Positions 15,940-25,091 are shown, numbered from the stretch's first letter. The stretch: DNA of 64,000 nucleotides from an uncultured Anaerolineaceae bacterium (GCA_938020565.1 CALIHP010000024.1:3467-67466), one strand, 5' to 3'. Made by a program: numbers and translations. The notes: generated from the sequence alone by a model not told the origin.

Positions 15940-17298
15940 TCAGCGGTCCCAGAAGGAATCCGTTTCATATCGCTCCAGCGCGCGGGCTGCCTGCCGGACG
16001 GCGCGTTCTTTTTTTGAACGGATCGCGGCGTTCAGCTCCGGCAGGATCCCGAAATTCGCTTTAATCGGCTGGACGTCGTTCGAAACGTTTCCGGTAACTG
16101 CTTTCAGGAGCGCGCCGATCATTGTATCTTCGGGCCAGTCGATCGGCGCCTCATCCCTGATATACCGGACCATGTTCCGTGCGGCGACGTGTCCGAACGC
16201 GATGTTCCCCATGTAGCCCTCGACGCCGGCCAGCTGACCTGCGATAAAAACGTTCGGATATCGGATGAGCTGCAGCCCCCGGTTCAGGACGCCTGCCGCG
16301 GCGATAAACGTATTCCGGTGCATCTCGCCATAGCGAAGGAACTCCGCGTTTTCCAGTCCGGGGATCGTCCTGAATACGCGCTTCTGTTCCGGGTATTTCA
16401 GGTTCGTCTGGAAGCCGACGAGGTTGTACGCGCTGCCGTTCCGGTTATCCTGACGCAGCTGCAAACAGGCCCAGGGGCGTTTCCCGGTTCTCGGATCGAT
16501 CAGCCCGACAGGACGCAGCGGTCCGAAAGCCAGCGCTTCTTTCCCTCGCTCCGCCAGGATCTCGATCGGAAGGCACCCCTCAAAAAAAGGGCCCCGTCCG
16601 ATTCGGACGCCGGATCGGATCGCCTCTTCGAACGATCGCAGCGGAATCCGTTCGGCGGAAAGAAGCGCAGCGATGAAAGTTTCGTATTCTTCCTGCGTAA
16701 AAGGGCAGTTGATATAATCGCCGCCGCTCTCGTCGCGGTCGTAGCGGGAGGCGCGGAAGGCCCTCGTGAAATCGATCGAATCAGCGCTGACGATAGGCGC
16801 GATCGCGTCGAAGAAAAACAGGTTCTCTTTCCCGGTCAGCCGGGCTAACGATTCGGACAGCGCCGGGCTCGCCAGCGGACCAGCGGCGAGCAGCGTCGGC
16901 CGGTCGGTCGGAATATCGCGGAGCTCCTGGCGGAAGATTTGGATTCGCGGATGGTTCTCGAGAGCGTCGCCGACTCTCTTCGAAAAAAGATCGCGATCGA
17001 CGGCGAGCGCCGCGCCGGCTGGAACGCGCGCTTCTTCCGCGGCGCGAACCAGGAGCGAGTTCATTCGGCGCAGCTCTTCTTTTAGCAGGCCTGACGCGCG
17101 GTCGGGAAGGTCCGATCCCAGCGAGTTGGAGCAAACCAGCTCCGCGGGCATGGCGGTCCGGTGCGCTTCCGTTTTTACAACGGGACGCATTTCGTATAGA
17201 TTGACGTTGATGCCGGCTTCGGCGAGAATCCAGGCGGCCTCGGAGCCGGCTAAGCCTGCGCCGACGACGATGACAGAGGGATTTGTATCTTGAACCAT
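15940..17298 (-). CDS. trmFO: Methylenetetrahydrofolate-tRNA-(uracil-5-)-methyltransferase TrmFO
   Basis: FAD- and folate-dependent enzyme that makes 5-methyluridine 54 in the tRNA T-loop. The FAD-binding N-terminus VIVVGAGLAGSEAAWILAEAG and the following MRP segment are classic, as are ELVCSNSLGSD, YINCPFTQEEY, GCLPIEILAERG and GQLAGVEGYMGN. The 452-residue length is normal. The ATG lies 7 bases after a TACAAT element on the minus strand, with no Shine-Dalgarno, so the mRNA is probably leaderless. In other genomes trmFO often sits beside topA and dprA; here it does not. Confidence 0.95.
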   Translation of the reverse strand: MVQDTNPSVIVVGAGLAGSEAAWILAEAGINVNLYEMRPVVKTEAHRTAMPAELVCSNSLGSDLPDRASGLLKEELRRMNSLLVRAAEEARVPAGAALAVDRDLFSKRVGDALENHPRIQIFRQELRDIPTDRPTLLAAGPLASPALSESLARLTGKENLFFFDAIAPIVSADSIDFTRAFRASRYDRDESGGDYINCPFTQEEYETFIAALLSAERIPLRSFEEAIRSGVRIGRGPFFEGCLPIEILAERGKEALAFGPLRPVGLIDPRTGKRPWACLQLRQDNRNGSAYNLVGFQTNLKYPEQKRVFRTIPGLENAEFLRYGEMHRNTFIAAAGVLNRGLQLIRYPNVFIAGQLAGVEGYMGNIAFGHVAARNMVRYIRDEAPIDWPEDTMIGALLKAVTGNVSNDVQPIKANFGILPELNAAIRSKKERAVRQAARALERYETDSFWDR

Positions 17299-17305
17299 GT
17301 GGTTT

Positions 17306-17311
17306 ATTGTA
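17306..17311 (-). promoter_or_regulatory. -10 element of trmFO (leaderless start)
   Basis: TACAAT on the minus strand (17311-17306) ends 7 bases before the trmFO ATG. The -35 region is not recognisable. Confidence 0.5.
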
Positions 17312-17455
17312 TCCAGATTTCTTTTCGGTGCGTCGGATTACGGGATTTCCGGACTGTCGGGGCCGGTCTGCCGGCGGTCCCACGGAGCCAGGTCGATCAG
17401 CTTTCCTTAATATTGTCGCGATTTGCGTTGAAATATGGTATGATATCAATGTATA

Positions 17456-17471
17456 CGGCATGTTTATTGCA
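17456..17471 (+). promoter_or_regulatory. Sigma-54-type (-24/-12) promoter upstream of rpoN
   Basis: CGGCATGTTTATTGCA matches the sigma-54 consensus TGGCAYG-N4-TTGCA with one mismatch. The invariant GG (17457-17458) and GC (17469-17470) are separated by exactly 10 bases. The start would be near 17482, 25 bases before the rpoN ATG. A sigma-70-like TATGAT at about 17439-17444 could provide basal transcription. The arrangement suggests autoregulation of the operon. Confidence 0.6.
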
Positions 17472-17506
17472 CTGAGAACGGCTCAACGAAGGACGGAACC
17501 TGAAGC

Positions 17507-18925
17507 ATGTTTCAGACGCAGCGACCCCAGCACAAAACGATCACTACGGCGCACATCGCTCAAACGATGACGTTTTTAAATATGCCGGCCGAGGAGATCA
17601 AGGACAAGGTTGATTCCGAAGTCGCGAATAATCCTGCGCTCGAATATATCGACGAACGAATCTGCCCGTATTGCCATCGGCCTTTGGGCCCGTCGGGATA
17701 TTGCGCGCGATGTTTCGCGGAGAAGAACGTCAGTGAAGAGAACGTTTATTTCGTCAGTCCGCGCGATGAACTGGCCGTCGAGTATTATCAGGGCGGGAAC
17801 TATTCCGGCGCTTCGTCGTCCGAACCCGACGTCGATTCGGCACAGCCGGAAGATTTAGCGGCCTACGTCCTGAGGCAGATCGGCGCCGACCTTGAGGAGG
17901 ACGAAAAGCTGATCGCCGCGTACCTGCTGACCGAATTAGACGAAGATGGCTTTATTACCTCGCCGGTTCTGGAAGTCGCTTCGTATTACCATGTTCCGGT
18001 TTCGAAGGTCGAAGGCGTTATCGAAATTATCCAGCGCGCCGATCCGCTCGGCGTCGGTTCTTCGAATCCACAGGAGGCGCTCCTGATCCAGCTGAAGCAT
18101 CTGGCCAATCTCATGTCGATCCCGTATCAGACCGAAGACGTCATCCGCAGCTCTTATGAGCTGCTGATTCATCGGAAATCGCGGGAAATCCTGCAGCGCC
18201 ATCAGCTTTCGTTGAAACAGCTCCAGCTTATCGAGAAGTTTATCGGCGAAAACCTGAACCCGTACCCGGGGCGTTCGTTCTGGGGAGAGCGCGGAATGCC
18301 AGGCCGTCCGGACGTCGAGGTTTTTCACTTCCCGGACGTCATCGTCTCGTACCAGAACGACGATCCGCGCAGCCAGCTGATTATTGAAATCGTTATGCCG
18401 ATTCGCGGATACCTTCGCGTCAATCCGGCGTTCAAAAAGGAGATGAAAAACGCGCCGGAGGAAAAAGCGGAGCAGTGGAAAAGCGATCTGGATCGCGCGT
18501 CGCTGTTGGTTAAATCGCTGGACAACCGGAATAATACGATGGAGATGCTGATGCGCGCGATTATCCGCTATCAGGAGCCGTTCATCCGCAAAGGCGAATC
18601 GGAGCTCGTTTCGATTACCCGGGCTGAAATCGCGAAAGAGCTGTCCGTGCATGAATCGACGATCAGCCGCGCCGTTGCGAATAAATCGGTCATGCTTCCC
18701 AACCGAAAAGTCGTCCCGCTTTCGGTCTTTTTCGACCGCAGCCTCAACGTTCGCACCGTTATCCGCGACCTGATCCGGGATGAGAAAAAGCCGCTGACGG
18801 ACGCGGGAATCGTTTCAATTCTTCAGGGTATGGGGTTCGATATCGCGCGGCGGACCGTCGCGAAGTACCGGGCCATGGAAGGGATCCTGCCGGCCCGGCT
18901 CAGGAAAGCCGCGAATGGAAAATAA
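17507..18925 (+). CDS. rpoN: RNA polymerase sigma-54 factor RpoN with a zinc-ribbon-like insert
   Basis: Directs RNA polymerase to -24/-12 promoters and needs an AAA+ activator. Region I (residues 1-45) is Gln/Thr-rich as usual. The core-binding region, the HTH (SVHESTISRAVANK) and the C-terminal RpoN box ARRTVAKYR are intact. The 472-residue length is normal. Unusually, residues 53-69 hold CPYC...CARC (Cys 53, 56, 66, 69), a four-Cys knuckle between region I and the core-binding domain. It is the first gene of a tight five-gene set: the kinase gene overlaps it by 11 bases. A sigma-54-type promoter at 17456-17471 suggests self-activation. Confidence 0.95.
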   Translation: MFQTQRPQHKTITTAHIAQTMTFLNMPAEEIKDKVDSEVANNPALEYIDERICPYCHRPLGPSGYCARCFAEKNVSEENVYFVSPRDELAVEYYQGGNYSGASSSEPDVDSAQPEDLAAYVLRQIGADLEEDEKLIAAYLLTELDEDGFITSPVLEVASYYHVPVSKVEGVIEIIQRADPLGVGSSNPQEALLIQLKHLANLMSIPYQTEDVIRSSYELLIHRKSREILQRHQLSLKQLQLIEKFIGENLNPYPGRSFWGERGMPGRPDVEVFHFPDVIVSYQNDDPRSQLIIEIVMPIRGYLRVNPAFKKEMKNAPEEKAEQWKSDLDRASLLVKSLDNRNNTMEMLMRAIIRYQEPFIRKGESELVSITRAEIAKELSVHESTISRAVANKSVMLPNRKVVPLSVFFDRSLNVRTVIRDLIRDEKKPLTDAGIVSILQGMGFDIARRTVAKYRAMEGILPARLRKAANGK

Positions 18926-20840
18926 GACGGCCTCGTCAGGGACGGACGCGTTTCCGTTCGGATCGGCGGATCCGCAGACCGAAGCGTTCCTGCGCGCGCT
19001 GGTAACGCCGGCGTTCGTCTGGGAAAGCGGCGACGGAAAAATCGTCTCAGCTAACCGGTTGGCGGTTGAGATGTTCCGGCGGTTTCGCGAGGATTCGCGA
19101 TTTCTCGGCGATTACGTGCGGAACTGGGCGAAAGTACGGAGCTTTGCGTTCGATATCATGTGGCTCGAGTTCATGACGACGGACGACCGCGTTTTCCCGG
19201 TTCAGGTCCGCAGTTCCGTCCTGGACGAAAACGCCGGAAGAATCGTTTCGGTCGTCGTCAATGCGCAATGGGCTGGGAACCGTAGCATCGATCAGTCGAT
19301 CGACGGTCTGACCGGGCTGATTCGGACTGCCTCGACGACGTTTCTCTCCCGGAAGGATTTTATCGATAATTTTGAAACGTTTATCCTCCGGACGACGGTT
19401 GCGCTGAATCTGGCCTCGTTTAATTTTTATCCGGACGTATCGTTAAAAAGTTATGGATTATTCGACCTCGCCGAGCGGCTCGTCAGGAAAGAGAACGCGT
19501 ATAAAGTCTATTCGCCGTACCTGGAGCGGTTCGATCGGCTGAAATCCGGGGTGCTCTCCCGGCTTCAGGACGTGGCGGAGGAAATTCCCGATACCTATCT
19601 CGCCTTCCCGTTCGTAAACGGAGGTGAAACGATCGGATGGTTTATTATCGTTTTATACGATAATCGCGAGTATGCACAGGAGACGCTGCAGACGGTTTTA
19701 GAAGTTTTTGCGACTTTTTTTCAGTCGCTGATCGATAAGGTTACGATGACGAAGGCGCTCTATCAAAGCGATTTTGAGAACCGGCTGAATATCCGGATTG
19801 TCGAAAACGTTCGCGAAGGAATCGTAATCACGAATCAACAGCTTCAAATCGCTTATCTGAATGCGATTTCGGGTCAGATGTTCGGGTTTAAGCCGGACGA
19901 TATTTTCGGTCATCAGCTGGAAGACCTGCTCGTTTCGAACGTTTCGATTCGGAAGTTCGTCGATTCGTTTCCTGCGGATGGAGAGGATTTCGTCGAAACG
20001 CCGTCCGTTCAGTACCTGCACCGGCGCAGCGGCGAACGCTTCCCCTGCCGGATCCGGTTTTCAAAGGTCAGCCTCACCGAAGAGAACCAGTATTACGTTT
20101 TCGTCCTGACTGACGTGACCGAGACGGAGGAGAGCCGCCTGAAAACGGAACAGCTGACCCAGCGCGCGATTTTAGGCGATTTCGCTTCGATGATGGCGCA
20201 TGAAATTCGCAATCCGGTCAACAATATCAATACCTGGGTCCAGAATATCAAAGCGAACAGCGAAAAACGGAGCCCGATTTATTCGGCCGCGACGCGGATC
20301 GAGAGCGACTGCCAGCGGGTATCGGATACAATTTCGAATATTCTGGCGTTTTCTCGCCCGCTGAAGCTGAATCCGGAGCTGACCGATTTCGGTATCCTGA
20401 TCGACGTTATTTTAGAACGCTGGAAACGCGACTTTGCCGTTGAAAATATCCAGTGTTACTTTCGGAAGCCGGACGATTTTCCGAAACTCCTGATCGACGT
20501 GAAATCCATGGATCAGGTGATTACCAACCTGGTCCAAAACGCGGTCGACGCGATCGATCATGCCGGCGGGACGATCTCGCTGCGTTTATCGACGCAGCCG
20601 TCCGGGATCCCGGGCCGGAACGCGGCGATGCTGTCGGTCGCGAATACCGGGCCGGGGATCCCGGATGAATTGATCGATCATATTTTCGAGCCGTTTATTA
20701 CCTCGAAGAAAAACGGGAACGGCTGGGGACTGGCGGTGACGAAGCGCATTATCACAACCCATAGGGGAACAATTCAGGTAAAATCATTGTCTGAAGGCGT
20801 CGTTTTCGAAATACTGTTACCGATTCCCGATGGAGGCTGA
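18915..20840 (+). CDS. PAS-domain sensor histidine kinase (NtrB/AtoS-like), cognate to the adjacent activator
   Basis: Probable cytoplasmic sensor kinase of 641 residues with no obvious membrane helix. The N-terminal ~280 residues look like PAS/GAF-type sensing domains. A clear PAS lies at about 295-405 (VREGIVITNQQLQIAYLNAI). HisKA holds the phospho-acceptor His429 in MMAHEIRNPVNN. The ATPase domain has the N box DQVITNLVQNAVDAI and G boxes NTGPGIPDELI and GNGWGLAVTKRI. It overlaps rpoN by 11 bases and ends 2 bases before the response regulator, so it should phosphorylate that protein. The signal sensed is unknown. Confidence 0.92.
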   Translation: MENKTASSGTDAFPFGSADPQTEAFLRALVTPAFVWESGDGKIVSANRLAVEMFRRFREDSRFLGDYVRNWAKVRSFAFDIMWLEFMTTDDRVFPVQVRSSVLDENAGRIVSVVVNAQWAGNRSIDQSIDGLTGLIRTASTTFLSRKDFIDNFETFILRTTVALNLASFNFYPDVSLKSYGLFDLAERLVRKENAYKVYSPYLERFDRLKSGVLSRLQDVAEEIPDTYLAFPFVNGGETIGWFIIVLYDNREYAQETLQTVLEVFATFFQSLIDKVTMTKALYQSDFENRLNIRIVENVREGIVITNQQLQIAYLNAISGQMFGFKPDDIFGHQLEDLLVSNVSIRKFVDSFPADGEDFVETPSVQYLHRRSGERFPCRIRFSKVSLTEENQYYVFVLTDVTETEESRLKTEQLTQRAILGDFASMMAHEIRNPVNNINTWVQNIKANSEKRSPIYSAATRIESDCQRVSDTISNILAFSRPLKLNPELTDFGILIDVILERWKRDFAVENIQCYFRKPDDFPKLLIDVKSMDQVITNLVQNAVDAIDHAGGTISLRLSTQPSGIPGRNAAMLSVANTGPGIPDELIDHIFEPFITSKKNGNGWGLAVTKRIITTHRGTIQVKSLSEGVVFEILLPIPDGG

Positions 20841-20842
20841 GC

Positions 20843-22015
20843 GTGGATTTTACATTGTTGATTGTAGACGATGAGGATAATTTTCGGGAAGGGCTTAAAG
20901 AATACTTTTCAGAGAAATTCAGCGTCATGGACGCGGGAAACTTAACCGACGCGAGAAATATCCTGGCGTCGACGCCAGTGGATATCATCCTTCTCGACGT
21001 TCAGGTTGGCCCCGAATACGGGCTTGACCTGCTGCCCGCGATTCGGTTGATGAACCCTGCGCCCAAGACGATTATCATGACCGCTTACGGCGAAGTTGAG
21101 ATGGCGGTTGACGCGATGAAGAACGGGGCGTACGACTTTTTAAGCAAGCCGGTTAATTTTTCGCTTCTGGAAGCGACGATTAAGAAAGCGCTCGACGTTG
21201 TCAGGCTCGAACGCGAGCTTTATTTCCAGCGTTCGACGCAATTCGGAGGGTCTGATTTCATTCTTGGAAAAAATTCGCGGATTCGCGATGCGTACGATTG
21301 CGCGATGAAAGCCGCGGCTGCGCAGGCGTCGATCCTGATTACCGGCGAGACTGGGACCGGGAAAGAGGTGATTACCCGATTTATCCATGAAAACGGACCG
21401 CGCGCTAAGAAACCGTTCCGCCCGATTAACTGTTCCGCGATTCAGCCGACAATGCTGGAATCCGAGCTGTTTGGGCATGAAGCCGGGGCGTTTACCAGCG
21501 CCGATAAGCTCCATCGCGGCCTTTTTGAAGCCGCGGACGGCGGGATTTTATTTCTTGACGAAATTTCTTCAATGAGCCTCGATATGCAGTCCAAGCTGCT
21601 CCGCGCGTTGGAAGAGAAGGAAATTCGGCGTGTCGGCGGGACGAAGGAGATTCCCGTCGACGTCCAGATTATCGCCGCGACGAATCATAATATTTCCGAC
21701 ATGATTCAGCAGGGGACGTTCCGGTCCGACCTGTTCTATCGCCTGAACGTTATCCATATCGAACTGCCGCCGCTGCGCGAGCGGCTGGACGATCTTACGG
21801 AGCTGTTCGTCTTCTTCATTAAAAAAATCAGTCTCGAACAGGGGAAGAATATCCCTTATATCGATCCGGTTATTCTCAGCGCAATCAGGAAGTATCGCTG
21901 GCCCGGGAATATTCGCGAGCTGCGAAACGCCTGCGAACGGGCGGTGATTCTCTGCGCCGGGGATACGATTCAACTCAGCGGTTTCCCGGCTGAAATCGCG
22001 GTTTTAGCCGAGTAA
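20843..22015 (+). CDS. NtrC-family sigma-54 activator lacking a DNA-binding domain
   Basis: Receiver domain at 1-120 (acidic pocket VDDEDN, phospho-acceptor Asp52 in LLDVQ), then a sigma-54 AAA+ domain: Walker A GETGTGKEV, sigma-54-contact loop GAFTSA (canonical GAFTGA), Walker B GGILFLDE, and the arginine-finger/lid region through RWPGNIRELRNACERAVIL. The protein ends about 15 residues later, at 390. The Fis-type helix-turn-helix that gives the usual ~450-470 residues is absent, and the next gene starts 9 bases on, so no frameshifted HTH exists. Such activators (compare Chlamydia CtcC and epsilon-proteobacterial FlgR) act from solution, often as the only sigma-54 activator. Start is GTG 20843. 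Confidence 0.93.
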   Translation: MDFTLLIVDDEDNFREGLKEYFSEKFSVMDAGNLTDARNILASTPVDIILLDVQVGPEYGLDLLPAIRLMNPAPKTIIMTAYGEVEMAVDAMKNGAYDFLSKPVNFSLLEATIKKALDVVRLERELYFQRSTQFGGSDFILGKNSRIRDAYDCAMKAAAAQASILITGETGTGKEVITRFIHENGPRAKKPFRPINCSAIQPTMLESELFGHEAGAFTSADKLHRGLFEAADGGILFLDEISSMSLDMQSKLLRALEEKEIRRVGGTKEIPVDVQIIAATNHNISDMIQQGTFRSDLFYRLNVIHIELPPLRERLDDLTELFVFFIKKISLEQGKNIPYIDPVILSAIRKYRWPGNIRELRNACERAVILCAGDTIQLSGFPAEIAVLAE

Positions 22016-22024
22016 GGAGCAACG

Positions 22025-22333
22025 ATGGGACAGCAGGAACTGCTTAACTTGATTATTGTGATTTTAGCGATCGGCGGTTTAATTGCGCTGATCGGCGGAA
22101 TTCTGACGCTGATTTCCAACGTTTTTTCAAGCGAGGCAAAATCGGTTCAGAAGCACGCGGCGAAGCTGGCCGAAAAAGGATTCGGCGAGGAGCTCAGCGG
22201 CGCGTTAGGCAACGCGAGTTTTCTGATTAAGGAATTGAATCTTCTGATTGAGACAAAACGCGGAATTGGCATGGCTCTTGTAATCATTGGGGGAGTCATG
22301 CTGACGGTCAGCGTTTACTTCCTGACCAGATAA
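22025..22333 (+). CDS. Small two-helix membrane protein in the sigma-54 module
   Basis: 102 residues. The first helix is at about 8-32 (IIVILAIGGLIALIGGILTLI), followed by an amphipathic Ala/Lys/Glu-rich central segment, and the second helix is at about 80-100 (MALVIIGGVMLTVSVYFL). I do not recognise the family. AAGGAGCAACG precedes the ATG. It is 9 bases after the activator gene and 7 bases before the TPR-C25 protease gene, so it is almost certainly co-expressed. It could be a membrane anchor, sensor partner or substrate of the protease; this is inference. Confidence 0.75.
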   Translation: MGQQELLNLIIVILAIGGLIALIGGILTLISNVFSSEAKSVQKHAAKLAEKGFGEELSGALGNASFLIKELNLLIETKRGIGMALVIIGGVMLTVSVYFLTR

Positions 22334-22340
22334 AAATGGA

Positions 22341-25052
22341 TTGAAAGTTTCGGGGTTGAAGAATCGCATGCGTCAAAATTCCGCTCAAAAGAGCTATATT
22401 ACCCGCCCACAGCTTACAGAACTTACCAACGTCGGATTCCAGTTGGAGAATTTCGACGTGACGGAAAAGCTCCTGATCGCGTGGCTGAAGGAATATCCGA
22501 GCGATTTATGGATGCGATACCGGTTGGCGATCGTTCTGTTCAAGACTGGGAAGACGCATGACGCGATTCGCTTATCTGAATTAATCGTGCGCTATGATCC
22601 TGAGTTTCAGGAAGTCTGGGCGCTGCTTTCCGCGCTGTATCCGGACGGATCAGAGGATCGGAAGGCGGCGAAAAACCGGGCGCAGCGCTTAAAAAAGGCG
22701 GAAGCGCTTTCGCCGGACGCGGACAGCGGGGCCCCGTTATCGTTTTTAAAAACTGTCTTCCGGAGGAACCCGGGGGCCAAGGATGTCATGCTTGAAGATG
22801 TTGACGATTTTGATATCTTCTCGGCGTTGAAAATCGCGAAGGACAGCTTCCAGGACCAGGACCCCGAGTCATACCGGCGCCTGATGAATATTTACCTGCG
22901 CAGGTGGCCCCATGCGATTCAGTTCAAGCTCCTGTACGGCGAGTTCCTGAATCAGATCGGCTCGATTGAAGAGGGAACGAAGCTGATCCATAGCACGATC
23001 GAGTCCGATTTACTGGGAATGGTCGCCGTCAGGCTCTGGGGAGAAAAGAATTCGTACAGGCGTTTATTCTTTGCCCCGGAAGAACTGAGCGTTGATCTTT
23101 CCGAAATCCCGATCCCAGGGAAAGTAGTCCGGGCGGCGAAGCTCGAAGGCGTTCCCGGCTTATGGATCGTCGGCGACGATCTGCGCCAGGACGAGCCGTT
23201 GGAAACGGAGCTGGACGGCGCGGACGAAAGCGGAGACGATTCGGCGCAGGATGGCGAAGCGGAAGACGCCCCGGACGTTTCGGTTCTGGAAATCGAAGAC
23301 TCTGAACCGGAGAAAAAGGCGAACGTGCCTGAAGACCCGGCGAAGGCAGGTGTGTCATGCGAGCGGAAGCAGGCAATCAAGGAAGAACCGAAGTCGTTTG
23401 CGAACTGGTTCTTTTCGCTCTTCCGACGCAAGCCAACCGCCGAAAGCGCTACCGAGCTGAAAGAATATGTCTATAAATTGGACGTTGCGAACTCGGACGA
23501 GCGTTTCCCGATTTACGTCGTGCTGTCGACGATTGGCGGGCTGACCGCGAAATATGGGAAGAACAATAAGGATTTTATTGGAAAAGAAATGCAGCTGGTC
23601 GCCGAGGCAGTCGATAACCGCGAGGGCTGGAACGCCATGGTCTTTTATCCGGATGAATTCGCGACGAATCATCGTGCCTATCAGGATCCGACGCTGATTA
23701 AGCAGGAGCTGGTCAAGCTGGATCGCGCGTTATCCGAGAAGGGCTCGATGATCGGCGCCGTGCTGATCGTCGGTGGACCGGAAGTAGTCCCGTTTTTTTC
23801 GCTGAAGAATCCGGCGATGGACGACGATTTATCGATCCCGTCCGACGCGCCTTACGCGACCTTCGACGAAACGCGGATTTTTGATCAGCAGTGGCAATTG
23901 GGGCGTATTCCTGGGGATAACAGTTCGGATCCCGGTTTGCTCCTGAGCCAGCTTCGCTATATTCAGAATCATCATATCCATTCAGCTGAAACCGAGATTC
24001 GGCAGCGGCGAAAAAGCCGGAAGACGAAGAAGGCGCTGAGCTTTTCCGGCTTCAGCAAGGCGATCAAGGAATCGAAGACCTTCGGCTTATCGGCGCAGGT
24101 CTGGGAACGTCCTTCCGTCGCCGTGTACCGGAATATCGCCGGAAATGGAAGCCTGGCGACTTCTCCGGGCGTTACCGCGACAAATTTCCCCGTGTCGCAT
24201 CTGGAAGAATGCAAATACGCTTATTTCAACCTGCATGGGATCAAGGGGAAACCGAACTGGTACGGACAGAAGGACCCTCGTGATCAATCGACGCTGACGA
24301 TGCTCCCGATTGCGCTTCAGATGAATAATCTGGATCATCTCCATCGAGCGCCGGACGTCGTATTCGCGGAGAACTGCTACGGTGCGGAGATCGACAAGCG
24401 GAACGAATCGAACGCTATCTCGCTGCATATGATCGGTAAAGGAACGAAGGTTTTTATCGGCTCGACGACGATCTCTTATGGCGCGGTGACGCTCCCGCTG
24501 ACCGCGGCGGATCTCCTTGCGCACCTGTTCTGGCAGCATCTTCGTACCGGGATTTCGACCGGCGAGGCGTTCAGGCGCGCGAAGAAGAATTTCGCGGCGG
24601 AGACAGAGGCGGAATCCGGCGGTCTCGATGGCGAAATTCAGAAAACTCTGCTGTCGTTTATTTTCCTCGGCGACCCGTTATTCGCGGCCGATCCGGACGC
24701 GAATATTACCGATAGGGCGCAGCGGGCTAAAACGGCGAAACGGTACGATCTCGTCCGCGAACGCCTCGACAGCAAAATCGCGATCGATTCAGCGCTGGCC
24801 AAGCAGATTTTCGACAAGATCAGGGAAACCTATCAGATCGCGACGCTCGACGATACGTATACGAGCTGCACCGTGCAGAAGCAATTCCGCAGCGGGAAGT
24901 CGCGGAACGATCCGAAAAAGTCAGGCGAAGAAACCGACTACGTTATTATTTACGCGAAAGATATTCGGCAGAGCGATATCGTGACCCGGTCGCTGACGCG
25001 CGTAACTGTCTCTCCGAACGGCGAGATCCGGAAAGTGTCGTTTTCGCGGTAA
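22341..25052 (+). CDS. TPR-repeat protein with a C25 (gingipain-like, caspase-fold) cysteine protease domain
   Basis: A 903-residue protein without a signal peptide, so probably cytoplasmic. Residues 20-230 are TPR-like helical repeats (VGFQLENFDVTEKLLIAWL, MRYRLAIVLFKTGKTHDAI). An acidic low-complexity linker (about 275-350) and a short hydrophobic/basic spot (ANWFFSLFRRK) follow. From about 375 to 790 is a peptidase C25-like domain: VLIVGGPEVVPFFSL, then DAPYATFDE and QLGRIPGD, and the catalytic dyad His632 (YFNLHGI) and Cys679 (AENCYGAE), ending with LGDPLFA. Gingipains are secreted; an intracellular TPR-linked version suggests regulated proteolysis, as in TPR-CHAT proteins. Start is TTG 22341; ATG 22368 is an alternative. 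It is the last gene of the sigma-54 module. Confidence 0.85.
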   Translation: MKVSGLKNRMRQNSAQKSYITRPQLTELTNVGFQLENFDVTEKLLIAWLKEYPSDLWMRYRLAIVLFKTGKTHDAIRLSELIVRYDPEFQEVWALLSALYPDGSEDRKAAKNRAQRLKKAEALSPDADSGAPLSFLKTVFRRNPGAKDVMLEDVDDFDIFSALKIAKDSFQDQDPESYRRLMNIYLRRWPHAIQFKLLYGEFLNQIGSIEEGTKLIHSTIESDLLGMVAVRLWGEKNSYRRLFFAPEELSVDLSEIPIPGKVVRAAKLEGVPGLWIVGDDLRQDEPLETELDGADESGDDSAQDGEAEDAPDVSVLEIEDSEPEKKANVPEDPAKAGVSCERKQAIKEEPKSFANWFFSLFRRKPTAESATELKEYVYKLDVANSDERFPIYVVLSTIGGLTAKYGKNNKDFIGKEMQLVAEAVDNREGWNAMVFYPDEFATNHRAYQDPTLIKQELVKLDRALSEKGSMIGAVLIVGGPEVVPFFSLKNPAMDDDLSIPSDAPYATFDETRIFDQQWQLGRIPGDNSSDPGLLLSQLRYIQNHHIHSAETEIRQRRKSRKTKKALSFSGFSKAIKESKTFGLSAQVWERPSVAVYRNIAGNGSLATSPGVTATNFPVSHLEECKYAYFNLHGIKGKPNWYGQKDPRDQSTLTMLPIALQMNNLDHLHRAPDVVFAENCYGAEIDKRNESNAISLHMIGKGTKVFIGSTTISYGAVTLPLTAADLLAHLFWQHLRTGISTGEAFRRAKKNFAAETEAESGGLDGEIQKTLLSFIFLGDPLFAADPDANITDRAQRAKTAKRYDLVRERLDSKIAIDSALAKQIFDKIRETYQIATLDDTYTSCTVQKQFRSGKSRNDPKKSGEETDYVIIYAKDIRQSDIVTRSLTRVTVSPNGEIRKVSFSR

Positions 25053-25091
25053 GACTTGCCGCGCCTCTGCTGATCGGATCGGAAGTGTCTG

